64,000 nucleotides of DNA, from positions 1,438,977-1,502,976 of the forward strand of contig NW_009799103.1 in assembly GCF_000213175.1 (NCBI RefSeq), in the 5' to 3' direction. The translations under genes were made by a program, and so were the position numbers. Shown piece by piece: positions 24,483 through 35,895 of this stretch. Source of the DNA: Neurospora tetrasperma FGSC 2508 (lineage: Eukaryota; Ascomycota; Sordariomycetes; Sordariales; Sordariaceae). The first letter of the stretch is position 1, and each line of letters begins with the position of its first letter. Below the pieces are notes generated by a model that had not been told where the DNA came from, ran no database searches, and saw only the letters and a list, made by a program, of their open reading frames with translations.

Positions 24483-26653
24483 TCTTGTGGTTGTGTCCGG
24501 ATGGTGACGTCACTCAACGGAGGGAGGAAAGGATCTGTGATTAAGTGGAATGAATTGTTTCAAGAGGAGAAAGAAGATGGATGGTTGAGATTTCAAAACC
24601 CTACCCACCCATTCACACCTTTAGGGTTCTATTGGAACGACAGGACAGAACTTCCAACAGGAAAACAGAACAAGCGGGAGATGGACGACGTGGCTATCTC
24701 GCGGGAGACAAGACCAAGTTTATACGACGAGCCACGAGTCTGCCGTGCTTGGGAACACAGCAAGTGCATGCGCCTTTGGACCAAAAAGGCTATGATAATT
24801 ACAGTAATTCTCCGCACGCCGGGTAGCAAGCGATCGTAGGAACAAGGGGAAGAAATATGATAAATGATAAATCGTGCTGAGTGATGACCGTTGTCGTGTA
24901 ACAACGCATACGTCGGAGTCCGAAGGATCCAACAGGAAGCTTCAGAGCACCCCTCGCAATCCATGTCATTGCATTCCCTCATCGGGATTCCTTCGTTGCA
25001 GTGTCACCGGCCCGCTTTCGCATGCCTCGGTTCTTTATTCTTGGAGGAGGGGAAAACGCCGATCCTGTCATCAACTCCAACACGATGGTGTCGGAATCCT
25101 CTTGTCCCGGCCGCTAGTGTACTAATTGAGCGATTGCACTTTGCTTTTTCTTTTGGTGGTAAATCCGCGGTACCCACCTCACACTGTAAAACCGCAGCAA
25201 AACATCTACACTAGTGGCACGGGCAATGATATTTCCCATTCTCTCCCGCCCGAAAAATGATACTTGCGTTCGAAGCTCACTCTCCCAATCATGAATGTGA
25301 CGTAGCTAACTGATTTTAAGCTTCATGAGCCTGTAGCCCTAAACCTCCAGTCTCGATATCAACAACCTGGCGTTCTTTGAAGTTTACAGAGATCTCACAG
25401 TCAACTCTCTAGCCATCCGCAGCACCCACTCGGGAGCTCCTCTCTGCAATTGCAACAAAAGAGTCCGTCAACATCAGCCTTCAGATGCCTTGAACAGACA
25501 TTACACGGCCCTGAAATTTTACCAGTGAACTGAGATATCGCATGATGCCCGGAAGATCGATAGTGCGGCCAAAACTGCTACACATACCATTGACAGTCTC
25601 CTCGATCACCGTCCCGACATGTAATAACGGCAGGACAAATTTATTCTGTTGTGGGTGAGACCCTCTCAGCAATGGCGTCTGGATGAAGCTACCTTGGGAA
25701 CGGCCATACTGAGCCTCCATCGCTTGACCTGGTGAACATGCTTGAGCTCCAGCTGAAGAGACTGTAAATTTGTGGAAGCAGGTCAGATCAGCATCGCAAC
25801 TTGCATTATGGGCTCAGATATCGGCAGGCGAACAAAGTACGTCGTCCATGGTGAGACCTTTGCGTTTGATGGGGGTTGGCATTGTGTTCCCCTATTTGTC
25901 AATGCTAAGCTGTGTGTTAGTGTTAGTGTCCCTATGTCATAGCCACCAACGATGTTAGTGACGGCAGCGAAAAAAGTGAAGAATGGCGACGCATTCCGGG
26001 GCCAAAGCACCAAGGAGAAACATATCAGATACAAGGGGCTATCGTCTCTTGTTGAGCCTAGGCTGTGAGTGGTTTACAAGGTGTGGAATTAGGAGGTTCA
26101 TAATAACACCTTGCTGCTCGTCCTGATCGAATAGCTAACAAGCTCCGCGACAGAAAGGTAGTGGTGGTACCAACTGGTGCGGGCCATGGCCCTGGGCGTT
26201 CCCGCTCAGTCAGGGTTCCCCACAGGAATGGACCACTGAGTGCGGGCCCATCGGGCCGTCGGGATCAACCCGTTAGGTACCTAGATCTACGAACAGCGGG
26301 GCCTGCAGGCACTGCCGTGAATGCAGCCTACACTAAAAATGGCCTGCTTCAGCTCCCTCTGCCGATGTATGCACCGGTACCTTCCACACCACCAAACAAG
26401 CTCTCCAAATCAACGAACGGCAGCTGCAAAGCCGGCAGCGGGGGGCAGCCACCTAACCCGCGCCGGGCTACCTGACCAATCTCCATGCCACCCGAGCTGG
26501 GGAGAGGCTTGGACACGGGACGGGTTCGTTGTTTGTCAAGAAAGGTCTTCTTCGAACTCTTGTGATTCTGTCCATTCAGTTTGAAACCATTGCCTCGCCC
26601 GTGCAAACCGTTCCAAACTGCGTGGTAACTGCAGTCTTCAAGTCTTGATCATC
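24483..26653. other. Intergenic, possible gene remnant on the minus strand
   Basis: Over 2 kb without a confident gene. Between about 25370 and 25720 the minus strand shows pieces that could be exons (ending APEWVLRMARELTVRSL before a TAA), but I cannot assemble or name a product. The 24483-25000 part is probably the promoter of the monooxygenase. Confidence 0.35.
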
Positions 26654-28073
26654 ATGGTGAGTATCTGCTTCTTTACGTTGCAGTTTGGTTGTATGAAGCC
26701 ATTCCAAGGGATCGTCCGAAAAGGGAAATAAAAAGTCAACAGAAGCCATGGATCGCTGACGAACCACCCACCTCAACATGGCAAATAGGCTCGCGCGCTT
26801 CGCAAAAACCCTTTGAGGCTGTGGGAAAGACTCTACCTTGTCGCTCATCTCCTCACCATCGGTACATTCACTTCTTACAAACCCTTTTACCTTTGGTTCC
26901 CTTTGTCATATGCTCCGACGACTGGCGCAAGCAAAACACTGACATATACACTCTCTAGACACCGCCCATTTGCTTCTCAACGCCATCACTTGCGTCAGTC
27001 TCGCCATCCTGCGCGGGGTCCCCATCCGCCACTACTTCAGAGTCGCCTACAATCGCTTCGCCCTCGGCTGTCTCTCCCCTCGTGAGATCCAGCACATGAG
27101 TCCGTCGACCGCTACCATCTACCGTGAATGGATTGCCTCCGCCTGCGCTGCTTCCCAGGCTCGCATCGACTCCGGTCACGCCACCCCCAATGACCAGTAC
27201 ATCCTCGACCACCTCCACCGCCACGAAGAGATCCTTTCTGACGGCGAGTCTTCTATCCTCTGGGTCGGTGACCGCCGCCGCGCCTCCAAGTTCGTCCTCT
27301 TCTTCCATGGCGGCGGCTTCATCGCGCCCATGCAGGATGGCCACCTTGAGTGGTGTCTGCGGTCTTACATCCAAGCCGGCCGGCTTCATGATCAACACGT
27401 TGCCGTCGCCGTGCTGCAGTACACCCTCGCCCCCGAGGCCCGCTATCCCGTCCAACTCTCCCAGGCGGCTGACGCGCTGGCGTACCTGCTCAAGGTGGGC
27501 GTGCGGCCGCGCGATCTGGTCATCGGCGGCGACTCGGCCGGCGCTAATCTAGCGGCCCAGATCATGAGCCACTTGCTGCATCCACATGCGGACGCCAGGA
27601 AGATTGCGCTCCCGCTAGAGGAGCGCATAGCTGGCGTGTTCGCTGTCAGTCCCTGGGTTAGCGCCAGGACGGATGATCAGAGCATGGCGGATAATGCGCT
27701 CATTGATATGCTGTCGCCGGTGATTATGGAGAAGGCGGTTCAGGAGCTCTTTGGTAACCACAACAAGTATAACGCCGAGAAGAAGAGGGGTCAGGGATGG
27801 GCTATGCCGGCGGATGTGGATACGGGCGCGTGGTACAAGGGGCTGGGAAAGTTTGTTGAGAGGGTTTATGTCACCTTGGGTACCCAGGAGGTGTTCAGGG
27901 ACCAAAGTATTGTGTTCGCTGAGGGGATCAGGAGGACGAATCCGGATATAGACGTGGTTTTGGAGGAGGCGTATGACGAAGCGCATGATTTCATCCTATT
28001 GGAAGGCAAACGGAAGGAGGATGGGAACGCCACTAGACGGATGAGGAAGTGGATTGAAGGGGTCTTTTGGTGA
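26654..28073 (+). CDS. Alpha/beta-hydrolase esterase, HSL-like (HGGG)
   Basis: My model has exons 26654-26656 (the ATG alone), 26789-26861 and 26959-28073, giving 396 aa. The last exon is secure. The first two rest on in-frame splice sites, GTGAGT and GTACAT donors, and CTGAC branch sites in both introns. The product belongs to the hormone-sensitive-lipase-like esterases. It has the oxyanion-hole HGGG at residues 142-145, the nucleophile elbow GDSAG at 216-220 (Ser218), and a late LGTQEVFRDQ acid region and an AHDF histidine that would complete the triad. The N-terminus (RLWERLYLVAHLL and following) is hydrophobic and may anchor the enzyme to a membrane. The substrate is unknown; short-chain esters or lactones are usual. 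Confidence 0.82.
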
Positions 28074-28871
28074 GGCAAGCGTCTTTTGGGAAGAGGGTAC
28101 ATAGACTTGGAGGTGCAGAACAGAGAACAGAAAGGTGATGGACTGGGGCCACAACGACAAGCAAATGGGGGAAAAAATGGGGCAGAATACAACGCAACAG
28201 ACAGTGCTCTGAATGGTACATCTTGGATAGGCAGGAACTGATGCAATACAAGAGGAAAATCATAGGGATACCTATTGGAGTGCATCTACGAAAACCACAA
28301 AGGAAACGCGGTACGACCCTGCTCCAACCGGTGAGTCTGGGGGAAAGCTCGGTCTTTAAACTACCCCTCAACCTAGGTAGGTTAGATGGTTTAGGGTTCA
28401 CTAGCTTTCGGAACAGAGCCAATAGCTCTTCCATGCGGTCACTGGTTGGTGGAAAATGCTGACTGTATGGCCTGATACTTGACACTGCATTGGTCCACCG
28501 CACCGAGACCAACTACCTCGAGAGGAAGATACTACGTTGTGATCAACTTCCCCAGCCACTAATATCCTACTCGTAAGTGAATGTGCATACCGCAAAAAGG
28601 GAGGGTTGGCAACCCTCCAGTTCAACATTTCAGTCGTTTGCCAGAATATCTCATTCAACAGCGCGAGTGGTGTCAGTCCCATAATCACAAATATAACGAC
28701 TTTGGACTAGATTGCGTAGGGGGTGTGCAAGGAGCTGGTGGATGAGGGCGTAGGTGTTCGGGAAGGAGGTAATGTGATGGCAAGATTCGTTGTTAGAGAA
28801 CTGTGTTGGGACGTGGCGAGTTTGCGAGATGTAATCATAGGTACCTGGTTTGATGCCCCATGATATAAGAA
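28074..28871. other. Intergenic, no supported gene
   Basis: This is the 3' region of the esterase and the upstream flank of tRNA-Gly. Only short shadow frames occur. Confidence 0.5.
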
Positions 28872-28942
28872 GCGCCAGTGGTTTAGTGGTAAAATCCATC
28901 GTTGCCATCGATGGGCCCCGCGTTTGATTCGCGGCTGGCGCA
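28872..28942 (+). tRNA. tRNA-Gly (GCC)
   Basis: This 71-nt cloverleaf has no intron. The acceptor GCGCCAG pairs with CTGGCGC, the discriminator is A, the anticodon loop is TTGCCAT with anticodon GCC, and the T-arm is GTTTGATTC-like. A run of nine T at 28953-28961 would stop RNA polymerase III. Confidence 0.95.
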
Positions 28943-30490
28943 CTTCTCTTCCTTTTTTTTTCCTCTTTTTTCCTCTTTTTCCCTCTTTTTATTGCGCACT
29001 TCAAATCGAGTTCCTACCATTTCAATTTACATATATATTGCAGGGAAGGTGAGGTCCTGCTGAATATGATAAGAAGCTGCCCACTGTATGTTCATCTTGT
29101 CAACTACCCGCTTTATATTATTCGAAATGCCATTCTATCTTATTTACACCACTCTTACCGTTCAGATCTCTTCCCTCAGACTCTTGTGACATTCCGGAGA
29201 TCTGCGGCCCGGTCTTTTGCAACATCGATTCACGCCGGGTTTCTCCAGTCATGATGTCCTCAAACAGACACAAACTTGTCATCTTATTGTTCATTTCAGC
29301 AAACGCATAGTTACCGGGCCTTGCGGGGTACCTCTATACGCCCAAGGCACCTGAACTGCCGGGTGCTGCCCGGCGCCGAGGTGTATCTCGCCCACATCAA
29401 CGAGCATGCCACAAAGGCTCCTCTGCATTCACCGATATTCCGCCTATTTCTCACCCATCAACACTGACATCACCATTTCAGAGTTCGGCGCCGAGCTGGT
29501 ATTAGCCACGGCAGCTATCTATGACTACAAGGATGGCATCTGGATCAAACATGCTGCGATAGAAGGCAATGCAATTGCATGTCTTCCAACGATCGAAGTC
29601 TGTCCTCCAACGGTTGTGGAAAGTAAACATGTCTGAAAACTTACTTTCACCCCTTCTGGAAAGGGGATATCGGGTGTACACGTCCCTGTCGAAGCCATCA
29701 GTTGTAGTGGAAACACGATGGCAATGAGATCCAGCGGTATGGCGGCGGTTGACAGCAATTAGAAACCCCTCGTCAGTCGTCACCGTCGATTCGCAACCTT
29801 AGGATGCTGATGGGCCAACGCTCCAGCATGGTCGGAACTCTGGACATCCTGCGTGTCGAGTCTGTCCTGGCCAGTCTTTGAGAATGGCCTAGGTAAAGAC
29901 CTCTCACACAAGCCGTACGTCCAGAATCCGACATACAACAATATCAAAAACGTACGTTGCAGCACAACTAGAGTACCATCCCAAACGGAAAACGAACAGC
30001 TTGACTAAAAAGAAAGAATGAACATAGTCGAAGCCGTGGACCGAGAAAGTGAATGAAGTCTTCTTCTGGGCATATATATGATTTTCTGGTCAGCTGGTTG
30101 AAGCATTGACAATTGCATCAGGAGACTACATTTACAGAACAGTGAACGATGAGAAGCAAACACAAGTCAATGATTATCCATCGGGACTAACAGCCGGCTG
30201 ATGTGCCACTGAATCATCATTCTCATCATATCTCACAATGACAGCTCGTGTGGGGGTACATTCTGTTGTTATGAGTTCCCTCCGAGTTATGGACTTTCCT
30301 TTCTCACTTGAACGTGTTTCTCTCCAAACGACTCCTGCCCGACAACCGAGAACAAGGACAGTTTACACGTCGACCTTCAATACCTATCCTCGACAAACCA
30401 TACCGCGCATATCTTTGCAGAAAACTTTCAACCTTTGACGGACATACCTCTCATATATCACGGAATCTTTGCTCGCTTCCCAGGCCAGCA
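28943..30490. other. Intergenic, no supported gene
   Basis: This 1.5-kb stretch begins with the T-rich terminator of tRNA-Gly. Scattered short open frames (for example 29276-29467 and 29406-29636) have no domain. The last few hundred bases hold the promoter of the TM2-like gene. Confidence 0.45.
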
Positions 30491-31133
30491 ATGGATACCT
30501 CTCCTTCCATCTACCAGCAACCACCACGTCCAAACTTCTTCCGCACCCGGCTAGGAGAGTTTGTGTTGCTCTTCTTCATCCTATACTACACGCTAGCTGC
30601 CACCATCCTGCTGTTCATTGTGCACGAGCGCCCACGACAAGAGGAAATCTCAGCAAGTAAGACGTTGCTTCCACTCCTAGCAACCTATTCTCTGAAGCAC
30701 TGTTTCAAGGAAGACACAATGGCTAACAGAACCAAACTCTGACACTCGTCTTGCAGCATCCGACATGTCTAGACGTACCCACCTTTCAAATTACACCCGC
30801 GACACCTGCTCCCTTTCCGAACCGTGCCGCAAGCAAGAGCAAATGGCTACCCTCCTCGCCCTCTTTGCCGGTTTCGTCGCTGCTGACCAGTGGTACGCGC
30901 ATCATTGGATCTTAGCTGTGCTGAAGAGCCAGGTGATCATTTTCATCGGGCTCGTATGCTTGGGGCTTTGGCTTCATGGAAGGGGATTTCAGGTGTGGGG
31001 AGTAACACTTCTTTCGTGGCTAATAAGAGGGTTGATTGCGCTGGCGGGGTGGTGGGCGGTGGATTTGACGTTTTGGGTTGTAGGGGGGATTTATGGGACG
31101 CCTGAGTGTCCGGTGGGTGATGATGGGGATTAG
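30491..31133 (+). CDS. TM2-like multipass membrane protein (copy 1)
   Basis: Exons 30491-30656 and 30757-31133 encode 180 aa (GTAAGA donor, TTGCAG acceptor). One N-terminal hydrophobic helix (about residues 23-44, FVLLFFILYYTLAATILLF) is followed by a hydrophilic loop with two Cys (CSLSEPC). Then comes a C-terminal block of three or four helices. It begins LFAGFVAADQWYAHHWILAVLKS and ends in VGGIYGTPEC, the layout of a TM2 domain, whose G..GADRFY turn is here ADQWY. TM2 proteins are small membrane proteins of poorly defined role. The gene at 32387 has the same plan and lies 1.25 kb downstream, so the two are tandem paralogs. Confidence 0.78.
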
Positions 31134-32386
31134 AATAGTTCGTGGAATCCGGCTTGCAGGAAGTGGAAGGAGGGATTCCTGTTGGACTTTTATCTTTTAG
31201 GAAGGGAATGAGTGTCTGTCGGCTTGAGCCGATGCAAGCCATTAAATACCTACCTATGTAGAGGTAATATTCGGATATCTGGGCATTGTTGGTTGTAGCT
31301 AAAGGGAGCTATTTGCCTACCACTACTTGATGGAAGGAAAACAGTTGTTGTGCGAGAAGGACCAACTGCGATTCCCGTCTTATCCCGGATCGGTGGATGA
31401 CGAAGGCGCAGGGGATGAAAATCATTCCCAACGGTTGACTAACAAGGAAAGAATGAACCAACACCATCACATGTTTCCAACAAGCTCTGACAGCCGATGG
31501 CATTTCTCGCAGGATCCCAACTTCACACCAAAGCATAAAGGGACACGTGCGCGGGCAACTTGCGATTAAGACTGGCGCGGCTGCTGCAGCAAGTTTGAGC
31601 ATGGTGTTTTCGGTAATCGCGGCCGGTATTGTCTCAGGGGTAAACGGAATGGACGGGAGTTTGAGGGTTGAAGCAAGTAATCTGTACGGGTGGGAAGTGG
31701 CTGAGAACTTTAACCGAAGGGGGAGTATGGATCTGGGTGGTTGTGCATCTCGTGAGGTGATTTGTTAGGCAATTTGAAGGAGTGCCCTGTTTGAAGAAGG
31801 GAGAAGATGAAATGGGGTTGGAGTTTCGGTTGGGATTTGAGGTCTCTGGGGGTAAAGGTGAAAGTAGGAAGGGAGGGTAAAGTCAAAGCGAGGGTCTACA
31901 CCCTGGAGTGATGGTCACGGTCCGAGGCGAAGGTTAAGACCGTGTATATCAAGCATCTTGGCGGTAATGGTTAGGGGATACTCATGCGCAGTCAATGATG
32001 TATCCATCTACCAGTTTCCTATCATAGCAGGCATCAATCAAGCAAGGATGCGACTTGAACATGATTCATTTCATTTTCCATCCTACCTGGATGGAAACCA
32101 GTACACACCAAGCAGTGAGCCCTCGAGTGAGTAACAACGTACGTCCCAAGATAGGTACCCTTAGAAGCAAAGGATGTGTCATCGAACACATGTTACAGTC
32201 ACATCTGTGTCCGTACTACCTACCTCTACATACCAACTCACCATGTCTGTACAGTCCGTCCATAAATGGTGCTTTACCTTACTAAATTCAGAATTCAGCA
32301 AATCATGCCACCTGAGTACATCAGGACCTTCACCCACAAGTGCCCGCATATTCATCTTCGCTTTCCAATTGCAAAAGGAACACAAC
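31134..32386. other. Intergenic between the two TM2-like genes
   Basis: No supported gene. A minus-strand frame at 31309-31602 (97 codons) lacks any recognisable feature. The 5' leader of the second TM2-like gene lies at the end of the stretch. Confidence 0.45.
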
Positions 32387-32935
32387 ATGGAAACTCGACC
32401 ACTTGTTGCCCACCCTTGGCGGCCTCGGCCATCTCGCCATTCGGTCTACATCCGGCGAGTCTGGACCATAGCATACCCCTTCTTTGTTGCCTTTTACGTT
32501 GTCACGATTGTTGTTCTCTCCCTATCCGGCGTTCGTGCCACAAGAGGACGCGTTTCTTTCCTACCAGATCCCTCCCCTGAACCTCAAGACAGGAACCCAA
32601 TCTCCTTGCAAGAAGCCTACCAAGCCCTTCATTGCCACACCCAACAACAAACAGCCACTCTCCTATCCTTGAGCCCTGCTGGGCTTCTCGGAGCTGATCA
32701 GGTCTATGCAGGGAACGTGATGCTGGGCTTGGGCAAGTTGCTCGTGGGTATCGCGGCCATGCTCACTTGGATTGGATTTTGGGTCATCGACAAGGAGAGA
32801 TATCCCTTGTGGGCGATGGACCTCTTGAGCTTGACTGGGGCCCTGACGGTGCTGTGGCTTTCGTGGGGAGGTTTGGATGCGGTGATGTGGGTTGTTGGAG
32901 GGGTTTATGGCACGTCTGGGTGTTTGACTTCTTGA
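32387..32935 (+). CDS. TM2-like multipass membrane protein (copy 2)
   Basis: This single exon encodes 182 aa. A basic, Pro-rich head is followed by a helix (about residues 26-50), a loop of about 50 residues with one Cys, and a C-terminal hydrophobic block. The block begins LLSLSPAGLLGADQVYAGN, continues with a GLGKLLVGI helix and a WAMDLLSL turn, and ends WGGLDAVMWVVGGVYGTSGC. The GADQVYAG turn and the VGG(I/V)YGT(P/S)(E/G)C end are shared with the gene at 30491. The intron of copy 1 is absent here. The nearest named domain is TM2; function is unknown. The ATG at 32387 is the first in a CACAACATGG context, and upstream in-frame sequence is poorly coding. Confidence 0.78.
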   Translation: METRPLVAHPWRPRPSRHSVYIRRVWTIAYPFFVAFYVVTIVVLSLSGVRATRGRVSFLPDPSPEPQDRNPISLQEAYQALHCHTQQQTATLLSLSPAGLLGADQVYAGNVMLGLGKLLVGIAAMLTWIGFWVIDKERYPLWAMDLLSLTGALTVLWLSWGGLDAVMWVVGGVYGTSGCLTS

Positions 32936-33655
32936 GGGACTGGGTGGTTCGTGTCAAGTTTGCCCGGTGAGTCTGTGAATTGGCTGATGCGCATGGGGGA
33001 ATCTTGAAGCTGCCCGTAGTTTAGGTTGGGAGAGGTAAATACATAGTAACCTAGAAATGGAAAGAGCGTTGAGTTTGGTCGGGAAAAATGGTAATCGGAA
33101 GTATATGCACGAACCCAAAGGACAAGCTAGGAATAGTTGATGCAGATATTATGTTAGGATCCAGGTTCATGAGCATGTCAAGCTCCGCAACACCCTTGGA
33201 ACACTTGTATACTCCGTCGAGTGGTCGTAAGAACGAACCGAACATGTCACATTCACTACGATACACCTCTAGAATCCTCCCGTACCCACGCATCACATCG
33301 TTTTTGTGGTAGCTTTGAGCGCAGATTTAAGATAGTTACTGGATTGAAGAAGCCCCAATGGAGACCGACCGATGCGTTTCTCAATGATCGTAATCCATAT
33401 CACAGTTTTGTAATGGCCTTTTCCAACCACAACGAGCGACATTGGACTGTCGGTGTCTGGTTTATTCTTATGACCGCTCGACAAAGCAACCTTCAAGTCC
33501 GAAATATCGGTTATCTCATCTGGCTGGTCATCTTCAGGGGTAGAGTAAACAACACGCCCAAGTCGGTACAGGTACCCCTATACAGTTGGTGCGTGGTGCG
33601 TGGTATCATAGTTGCTTACTTATTTCACTATTACATCCCTGTTTCTCAATGCAAT
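32936..33655. other. Intergenic, no supported gene
   Basis: This is the 3' region of the TM2-like gene and the 5' flank of tRNA-Leu. Open frames up to 164 codons run into the tRNA and are not genes. Confidence 0.5.
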
Positions 33656-33769
33656 GGCTGGATGGCCGAGCGGTCTAAGGCGCTAGACTCAAGAACAAAG
33701 TTCTTCTGCACTTAAGTGCGGTGTATTCTAGTATCGAAAGATGCGTGGGTTCGAATCCCACTCCAGTCA
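33656..33769 (+). tRNA. tRNA-Leu (CAA) with intron
   Basis: This is a 114-nt gene. The acceptor GGCTGGA pairs with TCCAGTC and the discriminator is A. The D-arm is GCCGAGCGGTCTAAGGC, and the anticodon stem CTAGA/TCTAG holds loop CTCAAG with anticodon CAA. An intron of a little over 30 nt sits one base 3' of the anticodon. A long variable arm (TATCGAAAGATG) is typical of leucine tRNAs, and the T-stem is GTGGG/CCCAC. A run of ten T from 33775 acts as terminator. Confidence 0.95.
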
Positions 33770-34893
33770 CTCGATTTTTTTTTTGCTTTTCATGCTTTCC
33801 ATGACAGGGTGCTTCGGCTTTTCTTTGAATTGCCCGCGAAGGCATTGCGGTTGAGCACTACTGGTAGAGGTGCTTGGGAATGGTCTTGGAGCAGTGAAAG
33901 TAAGTAGAGTTCGTTCACAGTACCATTTCCAAACAGGAGATGTCGCTCGCGAGATGCTGTGGGAAGAAAGCTCTGTCTTTTTTTCACCTAGTCTCCTTGC
34001 GGTATCTATCATGATGTGACTGCCAATTCGTGATATCTGACCCATTCCGTCCGTGCCCGTGTTTGAGTTGACGTCAGGACCTTTCTGCCCTCCCCTCCGC
34101 TGTCGAAAGCCCGTGAACCTCTGAGTCGCAGGGCAACCGTAATGGGATGTGCGGTACCGCCCAGGCAAAGACTCGGGATATTGAAAATCACCGTCTTTCA
34201 TACAATCTCTGGCAGGCATACATGAATGTTGCAGTATGCCTACAGATTATGCCTGATATCCTTGGAATCTCAAATCGGATGCCCCGATTCTGTTTAAGCG
34301 ACTTCACCAGCCGCCAAGCCCCACAGAACATTCTCGTCTGGGTCGATGGGAATGGCCTATGCGCTTCCCATCGGAGTTTCTCGCCTATAAAAGCCCTACG
34401 TCGCAGTGACTTCTGCGAGGATGAAAACTTCGACTTTCGTCAAATTTTCCAACATGGGTTGAACCAAATGCGTTGTCTTCAATTGTGCTCCAGCTATTTG
34501 AGCTGGGTCTTTATACGTCGAGGGACAAAAAATGACTTGACGTTGTTCTACGACTTGAACATCCAACGGTCCCGCGTGCGTGCCATTGCCCTGCGCACGA
34601 AGCACAGTATTTTGGATACGCTTATACATCTTATGCTCAGAGACGGTAGGTATATCTCCATCCTCGTCTGTTCAACCGGATTTATTTGGGCCTCTCAACG
34701 CTTTTGCTCCATGCGGTCTGGCTTTCATTCCATCCGAAGAGCAATCCGAGCCCCGATGATTCTCTGGATCAACCTCAGCGAGCAGTGTCCATCATTGCCC
34801 AGCATCCAAGGGGACTGATCTATGTTCACAAGGTGGCGGACATGCATGTATCGACGTGGTACGACAGTGATAGCTTGACCAAATTGTAGCGGC
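33770..34893. other. Intergenic, one long unassigned open frame
   Basis: A 223-codon plus-strand frame (34147-34818) is open but has mixed composition and no domain, signal peptide or good start context. A TATAAAAG motif at about 34385 precedes an ATG whose frame closes after 13 codons. I do not call a gene. Confidence 0.4.
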
Positions 34894-35895
34894 CTAATTC
34901 GCATCGTGTTTGGGCGCCGGGGGTGGTAACCGACGCGGAGGTTCCTGTGACGGCAAATTGCGATAGTAACCGGATATGTGGTGCGGGTGAGTGGGATAAT
35001 TGTCCCAGCCGTTTCGCTGCCTCAAAAAGTTGTCCACTCGTGCCTCTCGGCCCAGACCGGCCGTTTCACCGTACCGTTGCTGCATCTCCATTTTGATAGC
35101 GGCATGCTTGTGCTCTTGGTCGTCCACAAGAGCGACGCCACTCTTTACACCTTGCGTGGCGTGCTGCCAGCTGCCCATTATGATGAAGAAAGAAACGATG
35201 GCGACGAAGGCGCCGTTGGATACGAAGATGGGTTTTTGCTGCTGGCCAGTACCTCCCGAGTCTTGCTCGTTACGCCATTGTTCCCAATCCTCCCAAGTAG
35301 CGTTCATGCTCGCATTACCGGGGCGGCGGCGCCAAGCACTGTGATTTGAGGAGACGTCGTCGTTGCGCAGATCCGGCAGATCCGGATGGTTGCTCCAACC
35401 AAGATCGTAGAGATCGTACATGCGGCGCTTTTGCGGATTGCTTAGAATATCGTTGGCGGCAACAACGAGACGGTAGCGCTCAAGCCTGGTTGGGTGAGAA
35501 GTGTCGGGAAGCCCTGTATGGGGGTGTCGGTCCGGGTGGTAAAGCTTCACCAGCTCGTGGAAGCGCTTCTTGTTATAAGGATCGTTCTTGCTTTGCCCAA
35601 GTATCTCATAAGGTGTAGGGTTTTTGGACGCGGGCCAATGTAATGCGGGGTGGTCTGTCGGCAGCTCCGCATCTGCTGCGCCGTGATGGACCGAAGCGAA
35701 GAGGCGGCGTGTTTGGAAAGCTCCCCGGGCGGTCGGAGCGATCGGACGAAGGTCAAAGAAGACGGGATCGACGGCCAGAGGACCACACGGCCGACTTGAT
35801 GGTGTTGCTGCTGCCCGGACTAGCGTGAGCGAGCCATGGGACGCGCGGGCGGCATTGCCGGGGCAGCTGATGGCGGCAAATTTCAAGGAAAACAT
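34894..35895 (-). CDS. J-domain (DnaJ-like) protein, probably mitochondrial
   Basis: This single exon encodes 333 aa. The first 70 residues are rich in Ala, Arg and Ser with few acids (FSLKFAAIS, SLTLVRAAATPSSRP, FQTRRLFASVHH), as in a mitochondrial presequence. The J domain spans about residues 92-165: TPYEILG, the HPD triad at 120-122 (LYHPDRHP), and a helix ending LSNPQKRRMYDLYD. A hydrophobic segment near residue 228-245 (FVAIVSFFIIMGSW) would anchor it in a membrane. The tail is hydrophilic, with a Pro-rich end. J-proteins stimulate Hsp70 ATPase; here the partner would be mitochondrial Hsp70. The plan (presequence, J domain, single membrane helix) suggests an inner-membrane J-protein, which is inference. 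Confidence 0.87.
   Translation of the reverse strand: MFSLKFAAISCPGNAARASHGSLTLVRAAATPSSRPCGPLAVDPVFFDLRPIAPTARGAFQTRRLFASVHHGAADAELPTDHPALHWPASKNPTPYEILGQSKNDPYNKKRFHELVKLYHPDRHPHTGLPDTSHPTRLERYRLVVAANDILSNPQKRRMYDLYDLGWSNHPDLPDLRNDDVSSNHSAWRRRPGNASMNATWEDWEQWRNEQDSGGTGQQQKPIFVSNGAFVAIVSFFIIMGSWQHATQGVKSGVALVDDQEHKHAAIKMEMQQRYGETAGLGREARVDNFLRQRNGWDNYPTHPHHISGYYRNLPSQEPPRRLPPPAPKHDAN

Noticed and set aside
25370-26034. A possible multi-exon minus-strand gene
   Set aside because: A plausible C-terminal piece exists, but no set of exons gives a recognisable or continuous product.
34147-34818. A 223-codon plus-strand open frame
   Set aside because: No domain, no good start context, no splice logic, and mixed composition. 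It is possibly chance.
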